Assembly: GCA_025355745.1 (NCBI GenBank)
Contig: JANXZA010000084.1
Coordinates: forward strand, 1 to 64,000
Direction of reading: 5' to 3'
Origin: Rhizobacter sp.
GTDB taxonomy: Bacteria; Pseudomonadota; Gammaproteobacteria; Burkholderiales; Burkholderiaceae_C
DNA length: 64,000 nt
This document shows, piece by piece, positions 54,394 through 64,000 of this stretch (position 1 is its first letter; every line of letters starts with the position of its first letter). Under the pieces are notes generated by a model that saw nothing but the letters and a program-made list of their open reading frames with translations, was not told where the DNA came from and did not search any database. Made by a program: the position numbers and the translations under genes.

Positions 54394-55113
54394 TCACCCA
54401 TCGGTTGATTCGAGTCCCGGGCCGAGCACGGCTTGCGGCCCGACCAGCCAGCACCACTGGCCTGGCGCCAACTCTGCCGGCAAGGTCAGCACGCCATAGG
54501 CACTGCGGTGCAGGGCCTGTACCGTGTTGCCGGCCGCCGCCACCATGCGCTTCACCTGGTGGTACTTGCCTTCGAGCAGGGTCATGCGCAGCGCGTGCTC
54601 GCCGGTGCGCTCGACGGCGGCGGCGCGCACCGGCAGCGGGTCGTCGTGCAGGATCACCCCGAAGCGCAGTGCGTCGATCTGCCGGTCGGTGACCGCTTCG
54701 ATCGTGACGATCTCGTAGACCTTCGGCACATGCTTCTTCGGCGAGGTCAGGCGGTGGATCAGCGCGCCGTCGTCGGTCATCAGCAGCAGGCCGGTGGTGT
54801 CTTCATCGAGCCTGCCCACCGGCTGCAGGCCGCGCACGCGCAGCGGCATCGGCAGCAGGCTCATCACGCTCGGGTGATGTTTCGGCTTTTGCGAACACTC
54901 GTAGCCAGTCGGCTTGTGCAGCAGCACCAGCGCCTTCGCACGGTACGGCCACAGCTCGCCGCGAACGGCGAAGCTCAGGCCTTCAGCTTCGACCTCGAAG
55001 AACGGATCGTCGCAGACCGCGCCGGCCAGGCTCACCTGGCCGCCGAGGATCAAGCCTTCGCATTCGCGGCGCGCGCCGAAGCCTTGCGAGAACAGGATTT
55101 GCGAGAGGCGCAT
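54394..55113 (-). CDS. rsuA: 16S rRNA pseudouridine synthase (RsuA-type)
   Basis: A 239-residue RsuA/RluB-family pseudouridine synthase. An S4 domain at the N-terminus (MRLSQILFSQGFGARRECEG) is followed by the catalytic domain with GRLDEDTTGLLLMTDDG, the Asp being the nucleophile. HRLTSPKKHVPKVYEI and EGKYHQVKRMVAAAGNTV are also present. These make pseudouridine at 16S position 516 in E. coli. It is convergent with the cytochrome c gene and not functionally linked to its neighbours. RsuA is the best match, but RluE/RluF cannot be fully excluded. Confidence 0.87.
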   Translation of the reverse strand: MRLSQILFSQGFGARRECEGLILGGQVSLAGAVCDDPFFEVEAEGLSFAVRGELWPYRAKALVLLHKPTGYECSQKPKHHPSVMSLLPMPLRVRGLQPVGRLDEDTTGLLLMTDDGALIHRLTSPKKHVPKVYEIVTIEAVTDRQIDALRFGVILHDDPLPVRAAAVERTGEHALRMTLLEGKYHQVKRMVAAAGNTVQALHRSAYGVLTLPAELAPGQWCWLVGPQAVLGPGLESTDG

Positions 55114-55231
55114 CAGATGAAACAGGGACGCAGCGACGGCTCAATGTGGGCGCAGTAAAAAAGTTAGGCGGGCGCGGCGCGGCAAGCCAGGCCCGGTGCC
55201 TGACGTAGCCTGCTGCGCCGCCGGCGCAACC

Positions 55232-56236
55232 CTACTTCGCCATCGCCTTGTCCCACACGGCGTGCGTCCACGCGGCCGTGCCCGGGTCTTTCTTGATGAC
55301 CGGGTCGCTGCCACCGGCGAGCAGCACTTTCACCGTGCGCTGGTAGGCAGCGGCGTCGAGCTTGCCCATCGCCGGCGTGCCGGCAGCGGTGATCAGCTTG
55401 GCCACGTTCTCGAGCTGGCGCTTTTGCACCGCCGCCGTCGAGCCGCCCGAGGTGTCGGCGGCGAGCACGATCTTCACCGCTTCGTCCTGGTTCTTGATCG
55501 CGTATTCCCAACCCTTGATCGAGGCCTTCACGAACTTCGCGAGCTTGGCCACATAGGCGGCGTCTTTCAGATCGGGCTCGCGCGCGTACAAGCCGTCTTC
55601 GAGCGTCGCCACGCCCTGGTCTTCGTAGGGGAAGGTGACGAGGTCGGCCGGCTTCACACCGGCGTCGATCACCTGCCAGTACTCGTTGTAAATCATGGTC
55701 GAGATACAGGCCGCCTGGTTCTGCAGCAACGGGTCGACGTTGAAGCCCTGCTTGAGCACTTTCACATCCGGGTTGGCGCCGCCGGTCTTCAGGCCGAGCG
55801 AGCCCATCCAGCTCAGGAACGGGTACTCGTTGCCGCCGAACCAGACGCCCAGGGTCTTGCCCTTGAAGTCTTTCGCGCTGCTCACGCCGCTGGCCTTCTT
55901 GCAGGTCAGCATCATTCCCGAGCGGTTGAAGATCTGCGCCACGTTGACCATTGGCACGCCGGCTTCGCGGGCCGCCAGCGCGCTCGGCATCCAGTCGACG
56001 GTCAGGTCGGCGCCCTTCGCGGCGAGCACCTGCGCGGGGGCGATGTCGGGGCCGCCCGGCTTGATCGTCACGTCAAGGTCGGCTTCCTTGTAGAAGCCCT
56101 TGGCGGCGGCCACGTAGTAGCCGGCGAACTGGGCTTGCGGTAGCCATTTGAGCTGCACGGTGACCTTGTCGGCGGCAAGCACTGAGCCGGTCAGCCCCGC
56201 CAGCAGCAGGGACAGCACGAGTTGGGTTTTACGCAT
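55232..56236 (-). CDS. ABC transporter substrate-binding protein (NMT1/THI5 type), pyrimidine cluster
   Basis: A 334-residue periplasmic binding protein. Signal peptide (LVLSLLLAGLTGSVLAADKV) and an NMT1/THI5-like fold: VQLKWLPQAQFAGYYVAAAK, GGPDIAPAQVLAAKGADLTV, then ATLEDGLYAREPDLKDAAYV. The family binds thiamine precursors, pyrimidines, nitrate or sulfonates. It is last of a transporter operon (ATPase, permease, permease) that continues from preA, so a pyrimidine or its reduced derivative is the likely ligand. A thiamine pyrimidine precursor is an alternative. A GC hairpin (55214-55228) lies just downstream, without a T-run. Confidence 0.87.
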   Translation of the reverse strand: MRKTQLVLSLLLAGLTGSVLAADKVTVQLKWLPQAQFAGYYVAAAKGFYKEADLDVTIKPGGPDIAPAQVLAAKGADLTVDWMPSALAAREAGVPMVNVAQIFNRSGMMLTCKKASGVSSAKDFKGKTLGVWFGGNEYPFLSWMGSLGLKTGGANPDVKVLKQGFNVDPLLQNQAACISTMIYNEYWQVIDAGVKPADLVTFPYEDQGVATLEDGLYAREPDLKDAAYVAKLAKFVKASIKGWEYAIKNQDEAVKIVLAADTSGGSTAAVQKRQLENVAKLITAAGTPAMGKLDAAAYQRTVKVLLAGGSDPVIKKDPGTAAWTHAVWDKAMAK

Positions 56237-56304
56237 CGCTAACACTCCGGGTTGATGCCTTGCGGCGAGGGTGGGAAATAGTCGAAAAGGCGTCAATTCT
56301 GACT

Positions 56305-57198
56305 TCATCTGGCGGCCCGAAAAGACGGGTGCCAGAAGGTGGCGCGCCGCTCGGCCCAGCCGAGCAGGGCATAGAGCAAGGAACCGGCCAGCGCCGCAAC
56401 AAAGATCGCGGCCCACACCAGCCCCATGTTCAGGCGCGCGGCCTCGGTCGAGATGCGAAAGCCCAGGCCGGCAATCGGCGAGCCGAAGAACTCGGCGACG
56501 ATGGCGCCGATCATCGCCAGCGTCGAGTTGATCTTCAACGCATTGAAGACGAAGGGCAGGGCGACCGGGATGCGCAAGGACCACAAGGTTCGCCAGGGGC
56601 TGGCGCCATACGAGCGCATCAGGTCAAGTTCCATGTGGCCCGATTCCGCCAGCCCGGCGAGCGTGTTGACGAGCATCGGGAAGAAGGTCATCACGACGAC
56701 CACGGCGGCCTTCGAATGCCAGTCGAAGCCGAACCACATCACCATGATGGGCGCGATGCCGACCAGCGGCACGCTGCTGGCCAGGGCCGCCAGCGGCAGC
56801 AGGCCGCGTTGCAGAAACGGGCTGCGGTCGATCAGCACGCCGGTGGCGAAGCCAAGCGTGCAGCCCGCCGCCCAGCCGATGAGTGCCGAGTGCAGGACGG
56901 TCTGCACGAAGTCGCCCATCAACACGCCGAAGCCGCCGAGCAACGCCTGCCAGATGACGCTCGGCGCCGGCAGCAGCACGCGCGGCACGTCGAGCGCCTG
57001 CGTCAGCAACTGCCAGAACACCAGCACCCAGGCGCCGAACAACAGCGGTGTGCCGAGCCGGCCGACGAGGCCGTGTTCGTCGAGCGCAGCCAGCTTGCGC
57101 ACGCTGATCACGGCGAGCGCGAGCAGCACGGCGAGCAGCGGGATCAGTAACGGAACCGGCAAGGGAACCGGCAAAGGAAGCGGCAAGGTCAGGCTCAT
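56305..57198 (-). CDS. ABC transporter permease 2
   Basis: A 297-residue BPD-type permease with about six helices. The cytoplasmic EAA loop is LMRSYGASPWRTLWSLRIPV, followed by ALPFVFNALKINSTLAMIGA. The N-terminus (LPLPLPVPLPVPLLIPLL) is an unusual Pro-Leu-Val repeat encoded by 12-bp units. ATG 57196-57198 overlaps the stop of permease 1 by 4 bp. The two permeases form the heterodimeric channel of the NMT1-type importer. Confidence 0.88.
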   Translation of the reverse strand: MSLTLPLPLPVPLPVPLLIPLLAVLLALAVISVRKLAALDEHGLVGRLGTPLLFGAWVLVFWQLLTQALDVPRVLLPAPSVIWQALLGGFGVLMGDFVQTVLHSALIGWAAGCTLGFATGVLIDRSPFLQRGLLPLAALASSVPLVGIAPIMVMWFGFDWHSKAAVVVVMTFFPMLVNTLAGLAESGHMELDLMRSYGASPWRTLWSLRIPVALPFVFNALKINSTLAMIGAIVAEFFGSPIAGLGFRISTEAARLNMGLVWAAIFVAALAGSLLYALLGWAERRATFWHPSFRAAR

Positions 57199-58094
57199 CG
57201 CTTGCCACCCGGAGTGAGCCCGCGCTCGGCCAGCGCAACGGCGCCGGTCAACATCAGTCCGAGCAAGGCCGACATCACCAGCGCCGACCAGATCTGCACC
57301 GTGTTGCCGTAGTACGAACCGGTCAGCAGCCGCGCGCCCAGGCCGGCCTGCGCGCCGGTCGGCAACTCGCCGACGATGGCGCCGACGAGGCCGGCGGCGA
57401 TGCCCACGCGCAGCGAAGGAAACAGGAAGGGCAGCGACGCCGGCACGCGCAGCTTCCAGAACGTGTGCTGCGATGAGGCCGCATAGGTGTGCATCAACTC
57501 CAGCTCCAGCACGCCCGGCGAGCGCAAGCCTTTCACGAGCGCCACCGCGACCGGGAAGAAGCACAGGTACATCGAGATGATCGCCTTCGGCAGCACGCCG
57601 GTGAGGCCGAAGCTGCCGAGAATAACGATGACGATCGGTGCGATCGCCAGCACCGGCACCGCCTGCGAGGCGATGACCCACGGGAACAGGCTGCGCTCGA
57701 GCGTGCGCGAATGAACGATGGCGACCGCGAGCAAGGCGCCCAGCGCGGTGCCCATCACGAAGCCGAGCAGCGTGGCCGAGCTGGTGACGGCGGCGTGGTA
57801 CAGCAGGTTGCGCGGTGAATCGAGCGGCCAGCCGAACACCGAATCGAACAGGTCGAGCGCGATCTGGTGCGGCGCCGGCAGCACCGGTCGGTCCATCGAC
57901 AGTGTGAGGCGGATCAAGTCGAGAGGCCCCCAGCTGGGCTGCAACGACAGCGTGCGTTCGATCACCTGCGGCGCGTTCAACCAGACGGCGGCGGCGTGCC
58001 AGACGACGAGCACGGCCGCCACCACGGTGAGCACCGGGCCGATGCGCGACCAGACTGCATTGAGCCCGCTGAGTTGTACGTTAGTGGCCGCCAT
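57195..58094 (-). CDS. ABC transporter permease 1
   Basis: A 299-residue inner-membrane permease. An N-terminal helix is VLTVVAAVLVVWHAAAVWLN. The BPD domain has EAA-loop sequence LMHTYAASSQHTFWKLRVPA followed by SLPFLFPSLRVGIAAGLVGA. The start at ATG 58092-58094 overlaps the ATPase gene and has AGGA in front. It pairs with permease 2. Confidence 0.88.
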   Translation of the reverse strand: MAATNVQLSGLNAVWSRIGPVLTVVAAVLVVWHAAAVWLNAPQVIERTLSLQPSWGPLDLIRLTLSMDRPVLPAPHQIALDLFDSVFGWPLDSPRNLLYHAAVTSSATLLGFVMGTALGALLAVAIVHSRTLERSLFPWVIASQAVPVLAIAPIVIVILGSFGLTGVLPKAIISMYLCFFPVAVALVKGLRSPGVLELELMHTYAASSQHTFWKLRVPASLPFLFPSLRVGIAAGLVGAIVGELPTGAQAGLGARLLTGSYYGNTVQIWSALVMSALLGLMLTGAVALAERGLTPGGKR

Positions 58095-58905
58095 GGCCAT
58101 CCTGCAACGCCAGGCGCACGCGGTGTGCCAGCGCGCTGAACTCGGGTGTGTCGCGAATCTCGAGCGTGCGGCCGGCCGGCAGGCCCGACTCGATGACATC
58201 GACGATGCGCCCCGGCCGCGGCGACATCACGACGATGCGCGACGACAGGAACACGGCTTCCGGGATCGAGTGGGTGACGAACACGATGGTGCGTCGCGCA
58301 TCGCCCTGCTCGGAGCGCCACAGGCCCAGCAGCTGCTCGTTCAGGCGATCGCGGGTGATCTCGTCGAGCGCGCCGAAGGGCTCGTCCATCATCAGCAGCT
58401 TCGGCTCGAAGCCAAGCGCGCGGGCGATCGACACCCGCTGCTGCATGCCGCCGGAAAGCTGCCACGGGTATTTGCCCTCGAAGCCTTTCAGGCCGACGCG
58501 CTCCAGGTGTTCGAGCGCGACCTGGCGTGCCTTCGTCTTGGCCAGGCCGTGGATCTCCAGCGGCAGGCAGACATTGCCGAGCACGGTGCGCCAGGGGAAC
58601 AGGGCGGGGGCCTGGAACACGTAGCCGTAGGCGCGGGCGAGGCGTGCTTCGCGCGAGCTCATGCCGTTCACCTGGACCGCGCCGGAGGTGATCTGTTCCA
58701 AGTCGGCGATGACGCGCAGCAAGGTCGTCTTGCCGCAACCCGACGGACCGATCAGCGAGACGAATTCGCCTTCACGGATGGTCAGGCTGACGTTGTCAAG
58801 GGCGGTGACGGTGTTTTCTCTGGCGGGGTAGACGACCGAGACGGATTCGACTTGGACGGTGGGCGGGGTGTGGTGTGGCAAGGGCGTGCCGGCGCGAACC
58901 CCCAT
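58081..58905 (-). CDS. ABC transporter ATPase of the pyrimidine cluster
   Basis: A 274-residue nucleotide-binding subunit. Walker A is GPSGCGKTTLL, the signature LSGGMQQRVSIARALG, Walker B LLMMDEPFGALDE, and switch His FVTHSIPEA. It belongs to the SsuB/TauB-like branch that drives NMT1-type importers. ATG 58903-58905 overlaps the preA stop as TGATG, so it is translated with preA, which ties transport to pyrimidine degradation. Confidence 0.92.
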   Translation of the reverse strand: MGVRAGTPLPHHTPPTVQVESVSVVYPARENTVTALDNVSLTIREGEFVSLIGPSGCGKTTLLRVIADLEQITSGAVQVNGMSSREARLARAYGYVFQAPALFPWRTVLGNVCLPLEIHGLAKTKARQVALEHLERVGLKGFEGKYPWQLSGGMQQRVSIARALGFEPKLLMMDEPFGALDEITRDRLNEQLLGLWRSEQGDARRTIVFVTHSIPEAVFLSSRIVVMSPRPGRIVDVIESGLPAGRTLEIRDTPEFSALAHRVRLALQDGHGGH

Positions 58906-60209
58906 CAACCAACCCTCGCCGGATTGTTCGCATGCGTCGTCCAGTTCGCATACTCGCCGCTCACCACCTGCCCCGTCCGCACATCGATCTGCCCCGGCAG
59001 CAAGGCATGCATCGTGATGCACGCCGGCACCGGGCACACCGAGACGCACAGGTTGCAGCCGACGCACTCCGCATCGACCACCTCGAAGTGCCGCTTGCCT
59101 TCCTTAACCGCCGTAATCGCCTGGTGCGAGGTGTCTTCGCACACCACATGGCAGCGCCCGCACTGAATGCACAGTGCCTGGTCGATCACGGCCTTTTCGA
59201 TGTGGTTCAGGTTCAACTGGTTCCAGTCGACGATCGACGCCACCGCGCGGCCGCGAAACGCTTCGATGTGCGCGAATCCCTTGCGGTCCATGTACTCCGA
59301 CAAGCCGCTGCACAGGTCGTCGATGATCCTGAATCCATACGTCATCGCCGCCGTGCAGACCTGCACATTGCCGCAGCCCAGCGCAATGAATTCGGCCGCG
59401 TCGCGCCAGGTCGTGATGCCGCCGATGCCCGAGATTGGCAACCCCGCCATCGCCGCCGTGCGCGCGATCTCGGCCACCATCGCCTGCGCAATCGGCTTCA
59501 CCGCCGGGCCGCAGTAGCCGCCGTGCGAACCGGTGCCGCCGGTGTTCGGCACGATCAGCAGCGAATCAAGATCGACGCCCATCACCGAGTTGATGGTGTT
59601 GATGAGCGACACCGCATCGGCCCCGCCACGATGCGCCGCCAGCGCGGGCGGCTTGATGTCGGCGATGTTCGGCGTCAGCTTCACGATCACCGGCAGGTGC
59701 GTGTACTGCTTGCACCAGCGCGTCACCATCTCGATGTATTCGGGCACTTGGCCGACGGCCGAACCCATGCCGCGTTCGCTCATGCCGTGCGGGCAGCCGA
59801 AGTTGAGTTCGATGCCGTCGCAGCCGGTGTCTTCGACCCGCGGCAGGATGTCGCGCCAGGCCTGCTCTTCGCACGGCACCATGATCGACACGACCATCGC
59901 GCGGTCTGGCCAGTTGCGTTTCACGCGCGCGATCTCGGCCAGATTCACCTCGAGCGGCCGGTCGGTGATCAGCTCGATGTTGTTAAAGCCGATCAGGCGC
60001 CGGTCTTGCGAATACAGCGCTGCGTAGCGCGGGCCGTTGACGTTGACGATCGGCGGGCCAGCCTCGCCGAGCGTCTTCCAGACGACGCCGCCCCAGCCGG
60101 CCTCGAAGGCGCGCACGACGTTGATTTCCTTGTCGGTCGGCGGGGCCGAAGCGAGCCAGAACGGGTTCGGGCTCTTGATGCCCGCAAAGGTGGTGGCGAG
60201 GTTGGCCAT
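58905..60209 (-). CDS. preA: NAD-dependent dihydropyrimidine dehydrogenase subunit PreA
   Basis: A 434-residue flavin/iron-sulfur subunit that, with PreT, reduces uracil and thymine to their 5,6-dihydro forms. The FMN barrel has SPNPFWLASAPPTDKEINVV, then FGCPHGMSERGMGSAVGQVP and the loop Cys in that block. Near the C-terminus are two 4Fe-4S motifs: CIQCGRCHVVCEDTS and CVGCNLCVSVCPVPAC. Length is normal. It follows preT by 62 bp and leads into the ABC transporter genes. Confidence 0.94.
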   Translation of the reverse strand: MANLATTFAGIKSPNPFWLASAPPTDKEINVVRAFEAGWGGVVWKTLGEAGPPIVNVNGPRYAALYSQDRRLIGFNNIELITDRPLEVNLAEIARVKRNWPDRAMVVSIMVPCEEQAWRDILPRVEDTGCDGIELNFGCPHGMSERGMGSAVGQVPEYIEMVTRWCKQYTHLPVIVKLTPNIADIKPPALAAHRGGADAVSLINTINSVMGVDLDSLLIVPNTGGTGSHGGYCGPAVKPIAQAMVAEIARTAAMAGLPISGIGGITTWRDAAEFIALGCGNVQVCTAAMTYGFRIIDDLCSGLSEYMDRKGFAHIEAFRGRAVASIVDWNQLNLNHIEKAVIDQALCIQCGRCHVVCEDTSHQAITAVKEGKRHFEVVDAECVGCNLCVSVCPVPACITMHALLPGQIDVRTGQVVSGEYANWTTHANNPARVG

Positions 60210-60271
60210 GGACGAGGTTCCGGTGATTCAGGGCGCAGCAGATCGGCTGTGATGCGGCAGCGCGCGTCGCA

Positions 60272-61735
60272 TCATGCGAGCTCGCGACGCACGCGCTGGA
60301 ACGGCGCGCCGTCGCGCACGATGCCGAACGAGCGGTCGATCGAATGCGCGGCCACCTTGCCGTGCTCGACCGCCTCGACCGTCAGGTCGCGCCCGCCCCA
60401 GCTGCAATCGCCGCCGGCCCACACGCCGGTCAGCGAGCTGCGGCCCTCGTCGTCGACCTTGATGCGGCCGTCGCGCAGCACGACGGTCGAGAGCCGTGGG
60501 TCGGCGAGCACCAGCGTCTGACCGATGGCCTTCAGCACCGCGTCGGCCTCCAGGCTCCATTGCTTGCCGGTCGCCTCGAGCTTGCCGCCGACTTCATGCA
60601 TGCTGGCGAAGGTGGCGCCTTGCACCTGGCCCATCGACACGTCGAGCGACTTCAACACGCTCGAGGTGCGGATCGTCACGCCGTTCAGTTGCGCCCATTC
60701 CTGTTCGTGCCTTGACGCCGACATGCGCTGCCGGTCGCGGCGGTAGACGATGGTGACCTCCTGCGCGCCGAGCTTGCGCGATTGCACGGCTGCATCTACC
60801 GCCGTCATGCCGCCGCCGATCACGATGACGCGGCGGCCGACGGGCACGGCGGCCGGGTCGCGCGCCTGGCGGAGCCCGGCGATGAAGTCGACGGCGTTGC
60901 CGAGACCACCGACTGACCCACCCGAGCCCGCACCCGAGCATTCGCCCTGGCCAGCGCTCTGGTCCGATTCCCCGGCGATGCCCAGCGCGTTGACGCCGCC
61001 CAGGCCCATGCCGAGGAACACGGCGTCGAACTGCTGCTGCAAGCCGGCTAACGTGAAGTGCTCGCCCAGCCGCTGTGCGTAGCGCATCTCGATGCCGCCG
61101 ATCGACAACAGCCAGGTGATTTCATGCTGGGCGAAGTCATCGACGGTCTTGTAGGTCGCCAGCCCGTATTCGTTCAGGCCGCCAGGTTTGGGCCGGGCCT
61201 CGAACACCGTCACGTCGTGGCCGAGCAGTGCGGCGCGGTGCGCGCACGCCAGGCCGGCCGGGCCCGCGCCGACGACGGCGATGTGCTTACCGGTGCGGGC
61301 TGCGCGCTTGAACAGCGGTGCGCCGGGGGCCTTGAAGTAGGCGTCCGTCGCGTGGCGTTGCAGCAGGCCGATCTCGACCGGTTTGTCTTCGTTGGTGTTG
61401 CGCACGCAGGCCTGTTCGCACAGCACCTCGGTCGGGCAGACGCGGGCGCACATGCCGCCGAAGATGTTGGCGTCGAGGATCGCCTTCGCCGCGCCGCGCA
61501 CGTTGTCTTCGCTGATGCGGCGGATGAACGACGGGATGTCGATGCCGGTCGGGCAGGCGGTGACGCAGGGCGCGTCATGGCAGTAGTAGCAACGCTCGGC
61601 TTCGATCAGCGCCCGGACGTTGGTCAGCGGGGGATGGGAATCGCTGAAGTTGGCGACGTACTGGCAGGCGGAAAGGCGGGCGGATTTGACGTCGGGCAGG
61701 GGCATGTGGGGCTCGTAGTTCTTGGATCGAAGCAT
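60272..61735 (-). CDS. preT: NAD(P)-binding subunit PreT of dihydropyrimidine dehydrogenase
   Basis: A 487-residue glutamate-synthase-small-subunit-like protein. The N-terminal double cluster domain has CYYCHDAPCVTACPTGIDIP and CARVCPTEVLCEQACVR. It is followed by FAD-binding HIAVVGAGPAGLACAHRAAL, NAD(P)-binding RVIVIGGGMTAVDAA, and GVWAGGDCSWGGRDLTVEAV. It hands electrons from NADH to PreA. An insertion of about 20 Gly/Ser-rich residues (ESDQSAGQGECSGAGSGGSV) sits before NAVDFIAGLRQ, where relatives have a short loop. ATG 61733-61735 is the first possible start. Confidence 0.93.
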   Translation of the reverse strand: MLRSKNYEPHMPLPDVKSARLSACQYVANFSDSHPPLTNVRALIEAERCYYCHDAPCVTACPTGIDIPSFIRRISEDNVRGAAKAILDANIFGGMCARVCPTEVLCEQACVRNTNEDKPVEIGLLQRHATDAYFKAPGAPLFKRAARTGKHIAVVGAGPAGLACAHRAALLGHDVTVFEARPKPGGLNEYGLATYKTVDDFAQHEITWLLSIGGIEMRYAQRLGEHFTLAGLQQQFDAVFLGMGLGGVNALGIAGESDQSAGQGECSGAGSGGSVGGLGNAVDFIAGLRQARDPAAVPVGRRVIVIGGGMTAVDAAVQSRKLGAQEVTIVYRRDRQRMSASRHEQEWAQLNGVTIRTSSVLKSLDVSMGQVQGATFASMHEVGGKLEATGKQWSLEADAVLKAIGQTLVLADPRLSTVVLRDGRIKVDDEGRSSLTGVWAGGDCSWGGRDLTVEAVEHGKVAAHSIDRSFGIVRDGAPFQRVRRELA

Positions 61736-61753
61736 CGGCGGTCCGCCAACCTT

Positions 61754-63324
<1,571 letters not shown>

Positions 63325-63339
63325 AAGGAAGGCATCGCA

Positions 63340-64000
63340 TCACGCCATCGCCAGCGTTTCAGGGTTCAACCCCACCACCGGCAACTCGTTCGCCTTTGCG
63401 AGCATGGCCCGTAACAGCACGTTGGCGCCGGCCTCGATCCATTCGGGCTTGGCGTCTTCGATCTCGTTGTGGCTGATGCCGCCGATGCAGGGCACGAAGA
63501 TCATCGCGGTGGGCGTGACCGTCGACATGTAGCAGGCATCGTGGCCCGCGCCCGAGACGATGTTGCGGGTGCTGTAGCCGAGCGCTTCGGCGCCGGCGCG
63601 CACCATCGCCACGCAGCTCTCGTCGAAGTGCACGCAGTCGTACTGGAAGATCTGTTTCAGCTCATGTTCAAGCCGGTTCGCTGCCGCGATCTTCGCCACG
63701 CCTGCTTTCAACTCACCGTCCATCTTCGTCAGCTCGGCGTTGTCGGGGCAGCGGAAGTCCACCGTCAGGAACACCCGCCCCGGAATCACGTTGCGCGAGT
63801 TCGGGTAGCTGTTGATCATCCCGACCGTCGACACCGCCACCGGCGCGTGCTTCAGGCCGATCTCGTTGACGAGCTGGATCACCTTCGCCGCACCGAGCAA
63901 GGCATCGCGCCGCACCGGCATTGGCGTCGGGCCGGCGTGCGACTCCTGGCCGGTGAGCGTGAGTTCGTACCAGCGCTGGCCCTGCGCGTCGGTGACGACG
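63340..64000 (-). CDS. N-carbamoyl-beta-alanine/amino acid amidohydrolase, C-terminal part (partial)
   Basis: Runs off the right edge; 220 codons of the C-terminus are present. The visible part has the lid domain (LTGQESHAGPTPMPVRRDAL) and the metallopeptidase end of M20-family amidases: DFRCPDN, SGAGHDACYMSTVTPTAMIF, and CIGGISHNEIEDAKPEWIEA. This is typical of AmaB/HyuC/beta-ureidopropionase. It would hydrolyse N-carbamoyl-beta-alanine to beta-alanine, CO2 and ammonia, the third step after HydA. No frameshift is visible. Confidence 0.9.
   Translation of the reverse strand, partial: VVTDAQGQRWYELTLTGQESHAGPTPMPVRRDALLGAAKVIQLVNEIGLKHAPVAVSTVGMINSYPNSRNVIPGRVFLTVDFRCPDNAELTKMDGELKAGVAKIAAANRLEHELKQIFQYDCVHFDESCVAMVRAGAEALGYSTRNIVSGAGHDACYMSTVTPTAMIFVPCIGGISHNEIEDAKPEWIEAGANVLLRAMLAKANELPVVGLNPETLAMA

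Overview
The window is GC-rich, densely coded DNA from a betaproteobacterium, most likely a Burkholderiales of the Rubrivivax/Leptothrix/Methylibium/Comamonadaceae type. This is inferred from gene content and protein style (tad pilus genes, a TctA/TctB pair, the ribF-ileS-lspA order, a reductive pyrimidine pathway with its own ABC transporter, PQQ alcohol dehydrogenases). No rRNA or tRNA gene was seen, so the assignment stays at that level.

Region by region. (1) 1-151 is the end of a GspE/PilB-type ATPase. (2) 251-676 and 25550-25969 are two decayed copies of one transposase-derived element with short terminal inverted repeats, in opposite orientation. They bracket a 25 kb block. (3) 756-15492, all on the minus strand, is a complete tad/Flp pilus locus: REC protein, three Flp pilins, prepilin peptidase, a winged-helix AAA+ ATPase, CpaB, secretin, a small lipoprotein, TadG/TadE-like pseudopilins, CpaE, CpaF, TadB, TadC, TadD and a small membrane protein. 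(4) 16020-19923 is a tightly overlapping operon: PAP2 phosphatase, a fused MFS/spermidine-synthase-like gene cut by one in-frame amber codon, and an isoprenylcysteine-methyltransferase-like protein. (5) 20008-22284 is a large Ig-like surface lipoprotein. 22833-25388 is a NarL-type two-component pair with a striking 22-bp palindrome in front of the kinase gene.

(6) 26015-31971 on the plus strand holds TctB, TctA, a DUF3422 protein, a gamma-glutamyltransferase and an EamA exporter. (7) 32541-37282 is a mixed stretch: an AraC remnant, a DUF4440-like secreted protein, a DUF1272 protein, GrpB, an SDR without the canonical Tyr/Lys, a DUF2007 protein and a quinone oxidoreductase. (8) 37424-42005 is the housekeeping operon ribF-ileS-lspA.

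(9) 42094-54375 is an alcohol-oxidation island. It has an AcoR-like regulator lacking the AAA+ domain, a YVTN beta-propeller, cytochrome b561, two PQQ dehydrogenases whose Asp-x-Asp signature suggests lanthanide dependence, a fused MxaJ-like/cytochrome c protein between them, an ankyrin protein and a di-haem cytochrome c. Embedded in it (45361-47887) is a four-gene cassette with an ExbB/TolQ-like channel protein and an ExbD-like anchored protein carrying an unfamiliar periplasmic domain. This is the best candidate here for an undescribed system. (10) 54394-55113 is a 16S rRNA pseudouridine synthase. (11) 55232-64000 on the minus strand is a reductive pyrimidine catabolism operon: M20 amidohydrolase (cut by the window edge), dihydropyrimidinase, PreT, PreA, then ABC ATPase, two permeases and a binding protein. 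The transporter genes are translationally coupled to preA, which suggests that uptake and breakdown of the pyrimidine or a related compound are made together.

Starts were chosen by Shine-Dalgarno position, family-typical N-termini and overlaps with upstream stops. Functional calls rest on motif recognition by eye, without database searches.
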